From: Clostridia bacterium
Lineage (GTDB): Bacteria > Bacillota > Clostridia > Oscillospirales > Acutalibacteraceae
Reading direction: 5' to 3'
Assembly: GCA_017516485.1 (NCBI GenBank)
Contig: JAFXCH010000042.1
Span: forward strand, 1 to 48,006
Length of the DNA stretch: 48,006 nucleotides
In this document: in pieces, positions 43,651-48,006 of the stretch
Numbering within the stretch: position 1 is the stretch's first letter
How the letters are laid out: each line of letters opens with the position of its first letter
The notes under the pieces: generated by a model
What the model was told of the DNA's origin: nothing
The model's database searches: none
Seen by the model: the letters and a program-made list of their open reading frames with translations, nothing else
Position numbers and translations under genes: made by a program

Positions 43651-45204
43651 ATGGGTATAAATAACTCAGTTCAGCAAAACCGAACAGTTAACCTTCTTGT
43701 CACGGTTGATAAGAAGTATATTGATCCTTTGTGCGTTATGCTTGCCTCTTACGGTGAAACACACAAGGGTGTATCCACCTGCCTCTATATTGCACACTCA
43801 TCACTTGATGAGCAGGCTCTTTCTGCTGTAAGAGAATGTGCAGACAAATACTCAATATCGGTTGAAAGCGTATTGATAACCGAGCACTGGTTTGAAAACA
43901 CACCGGTACTTGAACGCTTACCCGAGGAATCGTTTTACCGACTAATGGCTTTCCATTATCTGCCTGCTGAGCTTGACCGTTGTCTTTACATAGACCCCGA
44001 TACTATCATCCGTCAGTCAATTACAGAGCTTTATAATATTGACCTTAACGGCTGTTATATCGCGGCGGCAACTCACACTTCCAAGTTCATAAACAAATTC
44101 AATAATGCCCGTCTTAACACGAAGGAAAACAAAGTATACTTCAACTCAGGCGTGCTGCTTATGGACCTTGAAGCTATAAGACGCGATTTCACGCTTGAAA
44201 AAGTACTTAAATCACTTGAGGACAATATTCAGCGTCTTTGGCTTGGTGATCAGGATCTGACAAACATCTTATTCTGCGGCAAAACGAAGCTGATTGACGC
44301 CAACATCTATAATCTTGATGAGCGTACACTTCACCGCACCCGCAAGAACTTTACGCTTGAAGACGTTGAAAACAAAACGGCTATTATTCATTACAACGGC
44401 AAACATAAGCCGTGGCTTCTTGACTACAAGGGTGTGCTTGACAGATTCTACCCTGAGGTTGAAAACAAAGGTCCCGCACCCGTAGGCAAATGGAAATCGC
44501 AAGCTAAAGCGATTAACGGAATAATAAAGCCCAACAACCGCCAGCGAATTATGATTTTCGGCATATTGAGCGTTATTGCACTTTGCGTAACGTGCTGGAT
44601 TGTATTTGGCAGAGAGGTTGTAAATGTTATTTCAGAGCCTGAGAAATTCAGAGAATGGCTCAACGGCTTCGGCCCGTATGATGAAATTGTTTTCATACTC
44701 ATACGAAGTGTGCAGACAATGATTAAAATTATACCTGCAGAGCCGCTTGAAATAGGTTCGGGATATGCGTGGGGCGCCGTACTTGGTATGCTCTACTGTC
44801 TGATTGGTAATTTTATCGGCACGCTTATTATACTTGCGCTGACAAGACGTTTTGGCAAAGCTTTTGTAGAATGTTTCCTGCCTTCAAACTCACTTCAGCT
44901 TTTAACTGTTTTCCAGAATTCCAAAAAAATTTATGTGCTTCTGTTTTTCTTCTACCTCATACCGGGCTCGCCTAAAGACGGCTTAACCTATCTTGTCGGT
45001 CTGATGAATATCAAGGTAGTTCCATTCCTGGTGCTGACATTTATTGCCCGAGTACCTTCAGTGCTTTCGTCAACACTATGCGGCTCCACACTTGCGGAAA
45101 AACAGTATTTCATATCCGCTGTTATTTTCGCTGCAACGCTTGTGCTTGCACTCGTCGGCGGATTCATTTACAAAAAATACACCGACAAAAAAATGCAGAA
45201 ATAA
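43651..45204 (+). CDS. GT8-type glycosyltransferase fused to a VTT (DedA/TVP38-type) membrane domain
   Basis: 517 residues from ATG 43651; GTG 43648 is an alternative. Residues 12-270 are a GT-A glycosyltransferase of family 8: N-terminal 'VNLLVTVDKKYIDPLCVML', the metal-binding D115-P-D117 in 'CLYIDPDTIIR', 'YFNSGVLLMDL', 'LGDQDLTN' and 'IIHYNGKHKPW'. A hinge follows, then TM1 (about 300-318) and a VTT domain (340-500) with 'EIGSGYAWGAVLGMLYC' and 'YLIPGSPKDGLTYLVG'. VTT/DedA-type proteins include lipid scramblases and transporters, so a glycolipid made at the inner face may be handled by the same chain. That coupling is inferred. Confidence 0.88.
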   Translation: MGINNSVQQNRTVNLLVTVDKKYIDPLCVMLASYGETHKGVSTCLYIAHSSLDEQALSAVRECADKYSISVESVLITEHWFENTPVLERLPEESFYRLMAFHYLPAELDRCLYIDPDTIIRQSITELYNIDLNGCYIAAATHTSKFINKFNNARLNTKENKVYFNSGVLLMDLEAIRRDFTLEKVLKSLEDNIQRLWLGDQDLTNILFCGKTKLIDANIYNLDERTLHRTRKNFTLEDVENKTAIIHYNGKHKPWLLDYKGVLDRFYPEVENKGPAPVGKWKSQAKAINGIIKPNNRQRIMIFGILSVIALCVTCWIVFGREVVNVISEPEKFREWLNGFGPYDEIVFILIRSVQTMIKIIPAEPLEIGSGYAWGAVLGMLYCLIGNFIGTLIILALTRRFGKAFVECFLPSNSLQLLTVFQNSKKIYVLLFFFYLIPGSPKDGLTYLVGLMNIKVVPFLVLTFIARVPSVLSSTLCGSTLAEKQYFISAVIFAATLVLALVGGFIYKKYTDKKMQK

Positions 45205-45207
45205 ACA

Positions 45208-45243
45208 TAAAATCGGCGTTCAGCTTTTGCTGCGCCGATTTTT
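45208..45243 (+). terminator. Intrinsic terminator
   Basis: AAAATCGGCG/CGCCGATTTT with an inner CAGC-TTTT-GCTG hairpin and a final T-run. It lies just after the GT8-VTT gene. Confidence 0.88.
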
Positions 45244-45267
45244 CACAAAACGGGAGGGTTAATCAAT

Positions 45268-46068
45268 ATGCCGGATTTGATAAATGAAATCTACTGCCCC
45301 TTAAGTCTGAAAGGTGTAGCCGCCTCGCTTACATCTGCACTCGGTGTTGATACACCTGCCGAAGCTGAAGCTCCGCTTGATATAATGTTAAAATTTATTG
45401 AGGGCAAAAGAATTGACCGTGTGCTGATGTACAATCCGGATGCGGTTGCACTGTGGCTATTTGAAAAATATACTGATATTTTTGCACCCGTTATGCTGAA
45501 TACTCAGCTCACACTGCCGCTACAGACAGTTATGCCGAGTGTAACACCCGTATGCTTTGCAACAATGTACACAGGTGCCGAGCCTGATATACACGGCATC
45601 AAGGCTTACCGCAAACCCGTTGTAAAAACAGACAGCGTGTTCGATGCTCTTATCCGTGCAGGCAAAAAGCCCTGCATTGTTTCTACAGGTGAAGACAGTA
45701 TGTCCAAAATCTTCCTTGAAAAAGATATGGACTACTTTATTGTTGACACTCCCGATGAAGCAAACGAAAAAGCTATTGAGCTTATAAAGCAAGATAAATA
45801 TGACCTTATATGCGTATACAACGGCAACTACGACGGAACGATGCACAAAGTCGGTCCCGAAGGCAAAGCAGCAATCGAAGCACTGAAGCATAACACGTCT
45901 GCTTTTGCAAAGCTTGCCGACGCGGTAAAAGAATATCAGCCGCACCGCAAAACGCTTATAGGTTTTGCACCTGACCACGGCTGTCACGAAATTGACGGCG
46001 TATCGGGCAGTCACGGCCTGATGATGCCCGAAGATATGAATATAATCCATTTTTACGGAGTTATCTGA
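45268..46068 (+). CDS. Alkaline-phosphatase-superfamily (nucleotide pyrophosphatase-like) protein
   Basis: 266 residues. 'RVLMYNPDAVALWLFEKY' gives the first metal Asp (D58), 'MPSVTPVCFATMYTGAEPDIHG' around T93 resembles the nucleophile motif of nucleotide pyrophosphatase/phosphodiesterases, and 'APDHGCHEI' with 'GSHGLMMPEDMNI' provide the late metal ligands. No signal peptide, so cytoplasmic. It is shorter than typical NPP proteins; the substrate is unknown. GGGAGGG precedes ATG 45268. It shares one base with the next gene (TGATG). Confidence 0.8.
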   Translation: MPDLINEIYCPLSLKGVAASLTSALGVDTPAEAEAPLDIMLKFIEGKRIDRVLMYNPDAVALWLFEKYTDIFAPVMLNTQLTLPLQTVMPSVTPVCFATMYTGAEPDIHGIKAYRKPVVKTDSVFDALIRAGKKPCIVSTGEDSMSKIFLEKDMDYFIVDTPDEANEKAIELIKQDKYDLICVYNGNYDGTMHKVGPEGKAAIEALKHNTSAFAKLADAVKEYQPHRKTLIGFAPDHGCHEIDGVSGSHGLMMPEDMNIIHFYGVI

Positions 46069-47264
46069 TGAAAAACACCGATATACTTATCATAGGCGGC
46101 GGTGCAAGCGGACTTGCCGCGGCAATAGAGGCAAAACGCACCGACAGTAATAAGAGTGTTACAGTGCTTGAGCATCTGCCCAAGGTCGGCAAAAAAATAC
46201 TCGCCACAGGCAACGGACGCTGCAACCTCGGCAACCTTGGTGCCGCAAACCACGCCTACACAAATATGCGTTTTGCATCGTACGCCATAGGAAAATACGG
46301 CACAGATTCGCTTGTTGAGTTTTTTGAGTCAACAGGTCTGTATGCCCGTGCCGACAGTGAGGGCAGGCTCTATCCGATGAGCAACTCTGCCGCAAGTGTG
46401 CTTGATGCACTGCGCTTTGAGTGCGAGAATCTCGGTGTGCTTTTCTGCTGTGAAGAAAAGGCAACCGAAATAAAAAAATGCACCGACGGTTTTACCGTAA
46501 ACGGTGCTTACAAAGCAAAGAATGTAATTATAGCTACAGGCGGCAAGGCGGCACCCTCACAGGGCAGTGACGGCAGCGGCTATCCCCTACTCAAATCACT
46601 CGGCCATAAAATAACAGCCCTTGCCCCCTCACTTGTACAGATTAAAACCGATACGGCAAAAATAAAATCGCTCAAAGGTGTGCGTGCAAAAGCAAGCCTT
46701 ACGCTCTCTACGGGCGGCAAGAGTGAGGGCGAAATTCTCTTTACCGATTACGGCGTTTCGGGTATTGCGGCAATGGATCTGAGCCGTTTTGTAAAGCCCG
46801 ACACAAAGGCTGAAATCTCAATTGACCTGCTCCCCGAATTCACTCAGGATAAGGTAAAGGAAATAATAATTCAGATAGCAAATCACAATCCTGCCGTTTC
46901 TGCAGAGCAGATGCTCGGTGGTATAGTTCACAAAGCTATAGGCACTGCAGCTATCAAATCCGCACTCGGATTTCTGCCTAAAACAGCAGGTGAAATCAAA
47001 CCGAAGCAGGCGGCAATCATCGCCGCAGAGCTTAAAGATTTCCGCCTTAAATTAACAGGTACCAAAAGCTTTAACGATGCGCAGGTCACCAAGGGCGGCG
47101 CAGATGTGAGCGAATTCGACAGCCAAACTATGATGTCAAAAAAGCACAGCGGCCTATTTGCCTGCGGTGAAGTGCTCGACGTGGACGGTGCCTGCGGCGG
47201 CTTCAATCTCGCGTGGGCATTCGCCTCCGGCAGACTTGCAGGCAAAAATGCCGCAAAACATTAA
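46068..47264 (+). CDS. HI0933/YhiN-family FAD-dependent oxidoreductase
   Basis: 398 residues. The N-terminal FAD-binding fold is 'ILIIGGGASGLAAAIEAK'; family marks are 'GKKILATGNGRCNLGN', 'GRLYPMSNSAASVLDALR', 'VIIATGGKAAPSQGSDGSGY' and the final 'GLFACGEVLDVDGACGGFNL'. Function of this widespread flavoprotein family is not defined. Its ATG overlaps the previous stop, so the two genes are translated together. Confidence 0.93.
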   Translation: MKNTDILIIGGGASGLAAAIEAKRTDSNKSVTVLEHLPKVGKKILATGNGRCNLGNLGAANHAYTNMRFASYAIGKYGTDSLVEFFESTGLYARADSEGRLYPMSNSAASVLDALRFECENLGVLFCCEEKATEIKKCTDGFTVNGAYKAKNVIIATGGKAAPSQGSDGSGYPLLKSLGHKITALAPSLVQIKTDTAKIKSLKGVRAKASLTLSTGGKSEGEILFTDYGVSGIAAMDLSRFVKPDTKAEISIDLLPEFTQDKVKEIIIQIANHNPAVSAEQMLGGIVHKAIGTAAIKSALGFLPKTAGEIKPKQAAIIAAELKDFRLKLTGTKSFNDAQVTKGGADVSEFDSQTMMSKKHSGLFACGEVLDVDGACGGFNLAWAFASGRLAGKNAAKH

Positions 47265-47273
47265 AAATTCACC

Positions 47274-47302
47274 TTGACACACGCAACTTAATTTAATATA
47301 AT
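47274..47302 (+). promoter_or_regulatory. Perfect-consensus sigma-A promoter, probably for tRNA-Pro
   Basis: TTGACA (47274-47279), 17 bases, then TATAAT (47297-47302): an exact consensus with optimal spacing. The start site would be near 47309, inside the left arm of the adjacent hairpin. The first gene downstream is tRNA-Pro, about 240 bases away. Confidence 0.85.
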
Positions 47303-47304
47303 AA

Positions 47305-47335
47305 AATGCGGTTGTGAAATCCAACCGCATTTTTC
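47305..47335 (+). terminator. Terminator overlapping the promoter's start site
   Basis: ATGCGGTTG and CAACCGCAT form a 9-bp stem around TGAAATC followed by TTTT. It terminates read-through from the flavoprotein operon; transcripts begun at the overlapping promoter would lack part of the left arm and could escape. Confidence 0.82.
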
Positions 47336-47374
47336 CTTCACTTCTTCACTATTCACTATTACTTATTAACTAAA

Positions 47375-47516
47375 AATTCGGGGTGTAGTGGCTCAAGGGT
47401 TGCCGCCGCCTGTGGCGGATAAAGGCAAGGCTTGAGCAGGAAGAAATACAGAGCATCGCGACGCTCTCCAAGCGAGCGAGGCGACAATATTTCTGACCGA
47501 TAGTTGGTAGCACGCC
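47375..47516 (+). pseudogene. Interrupted copy of the tRNA-Pro 5' part
   Basis: AATTCGGGGTGTAG (47375-47388) is identical to the start of the true tRNA-Pro with its upstream bases, and AGTTGGTAGCACGCC (47502-47516) matches its D-arm to anticodon-stem part with one difference. Between them, 113 bases (47389-47501) replace CGC of the intact tRNA. The 3' half of the tRNA is missing, so it is not functional. Confidence 0.65.
47391..47466. repeat. Palindromic insert within the tRNA-Pro fragment
   Basis: GCTCAAG (47391-47397) pairs with CTTGAGC (47431-47437), then TTGCC with GGCAA and CCGCC with GGCGG around TGT, giving one compound hairpin. A second near-palindrome, GAGCATCGCGACGCTC, follows (to about 47466). 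No coding potential. It resembles a small mobile palindromic unit. Confidence 0.55.
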
Positions 47517-47545
47517 ACATAAATATCACTTTCTCAAAAACAATT

Positions 47546-47621
47546 CGGGGTGTAGCGCAGTTGGTAGCGCGCCTGGTTTGGGACCAGGATGTCGGGAGTT
47601 CGAGTCTCTTCACTCCGACCA
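47546..47621 (+). tRNA. tRNA-Pro (anticodon UGG)
   Basis: A complete cloverleaf of 76 bases: acceptor CGGGGTG/CACTCCG, D-arm with AGTTGGTAGCGC, anticodon stem CCTGG/CCAGG with loop TTTGGGA (anticodon TGG), T-loop TTCGAGT, discriminator A and an encoded CCA end. It reads proline CCA and probably all CCN codons by wobble. Confidence 0.95.
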
Positions 47622-47659
47622 AAAAATCTTCTGATACCGTAGGTGTCGGGAGATTTTTT
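47621..47659 (+). terminator. tRNA-Pro terminator
   Basis: Begins at the last A of the CCA end: AAAAAATCT...AGATTTTTT with the inner TACC-GTA-GGTG forms an 18-bp stem including G-U pairs, followed by a T-rich tract. Confidence 0.85.
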
Positions 47660-47821
47660 ATTTGTAATGTGAGACTCGAACTCGGGAGAGTCTGAGCGTT
47701 AAGAAAACAGTTCGGTGAACTGTTTTCAGCGAAGAGTGGTGAGACGGGTACCGAATGCGAAGCATTGGGTCGTCGAGCCATAAGTGTGCGTAGCACACGG
47801 TCGAGTCTCTTCACTCCGACC

Positions 47822-47860
47822 AAAAAATCTTCTGACACCACAGGTGTCGGGAGATTTTTT
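47822..47860 (+). terminator. Second copy of the tRNA-Pro terminator
   Basis: Same hairpin as at 47621-47659, within array unit 2. Changes in the stem top (GACACC-ACA-GGTGTC instead of GATACC-GTA-GGTGTC) keep and improve pairing. Confidence 0.75.
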
Positions 47861-48006
47861 ATTTGCGATGATGACTCGAACTCGAGAGAGTCTGAGCGTT
47901 AAGAAAACAGTTCGGTGAACTGTTTTCAGCGAAGAGTGGTGAGACGGGTACCGAATGCGAAGCATTGGGTCGTCGAGCCATAAGTGTGCGTAGCACACGG
48001 TCGAGT

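Larger units (their letters stand above)
47601..48006 (+). repeat. Tandem array of ~200-bp units seeded on the tRNA-Pro 3' end
   Basis: The unit begins at CGAGTCTCTTCACTCCGACC, which is the 3' end of the tRNA. It starts at 47601 and recurs at 47802 and 48002 (periods 201 and 200), continuing beyond the window. Each unit holds the tRNA 3' end, the terminator hairpin, an inverted copy of the T-arm (GACTCGAACTC) and three short palindromes with 3-base centres: GTTC-GGT-GAAC, AATGC-GAA-GCATT and GTGTGC-GTA-GCACAC. Units 1 and 2 are nearly identical. No ORF is supported. Confidence 0.85.

Noticed and set aside
47359-47841. 160-residue open frame on the minus strand over the tRNA-Pro array
   Set aside because: It reads antisense to the tRNA and its repeat ('VGVKRLELPTSW' type), a common false protein from tRNA complement; no ribosome binding site.
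47601-48006. CRISPR or integron cassette array at the window end
   Set aside because: The whole 200-bp unit is repeated, with no variable spacer or ORF, so it is neither; an att-site array remains open as a finding.

Overview
The window reads as a chromosomal segment of an anaerobic, gut-type Clostridia bacterium (Bacillota, most likely Oscillospiraceae/Ruminococcaceae). Supporting signs are the sporulation genes ylbJ, yqfC and yqfD, a lepA-hemW pair, MecA, a Na+-pumping oxaloacetate decarboxylase operon, tandem GluRS and GlnRS genes, GGAGG-type ribosome binding sites and AT-rich intergenic DNA with near-consensus sigma-A promoters. Family assignments come from reading the translations; no database search was run.

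Layout. 1-840: start of an infC-rpmI(-rplT) translation operon on the minus strand, with an AUU-initiated infC and an attenuator-like leader hairpin. 898-5815: a phosphoribosyltransferase-like protein, then ddl, a DUF1934 protein, argS and a glycerophosphodiesterase. 5902-8241 (minus): a 779-residue zinc ribbon/TIR/seven-repeat RCC1 protein. 8325-8822: a palindromic repeat element and a solitary 5S rRNA gene with its own promoter. 8819-12748: glycerate kinase, a small Cys4 protein and ylbJ (minus), divergent from yqfC-yqfD (plus). 12794-18653 (minus): a two-component system, an HtrA protease, a HAD phosphatase, an XRE regulator and a zinc-ribbon membrane protein. 18774-23805: an MFS transporter and two tandem secreted LCAT-like hydrolases. 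23876-30815: gltX, glnS, a membrane protein, lepA and hemW. 30951-35100: a YdbC-like protein (minus) and the Na+ decarboxylase operon oadA-oadG-BCCP-oadB. 35075-35662: mecA (minus). 35743-39573: a divergent Rnf/Nqr-like membrane operon. 39674-47264: rhamnose isomerase, NIF3-like protein, serS, SGNH hydrolase, a glycosyltransferase-VTT fusion, an alkaline-phosphatase-superfamily protein and an HI0933-type flavoprotein. 47274-48006: tRNA-Pro(UGG), an interrupted copy of its 5' part, and a roughly 200-bp tandem array built on its 3' end.

The best candidate for an undescribed system is 35743-39573. Canonical rnf operons run C-D-G-E-A-B. Here the order is D-[CAP-domain lipoprotein]-E-A-[small TM protein]: RnfC and RnfB are absent, and the RnfG slot holds a secreted CAP protein. 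The RnfE and RnfA homologues have lost three of the four cysteines expected to hold the intramembrane Fe-S cluster, and the RnfD homologue lacks the covalent-FMN motif. This looks like an Rnf membrane core re-used for something other than ferredoxin:NAD+ electron transfer. It lies just downstream of a sodium-pumping decarboxylase operon.

Other points of interest are the TIR-RCC1 fusion, the tRNA-Pro array, a probable AUU start for yqfD, an OadG subunit with a triplicated C-terminal motif, a GT8-VTT fusion, and a PRTase-like protein without the PRPP-loop acids.
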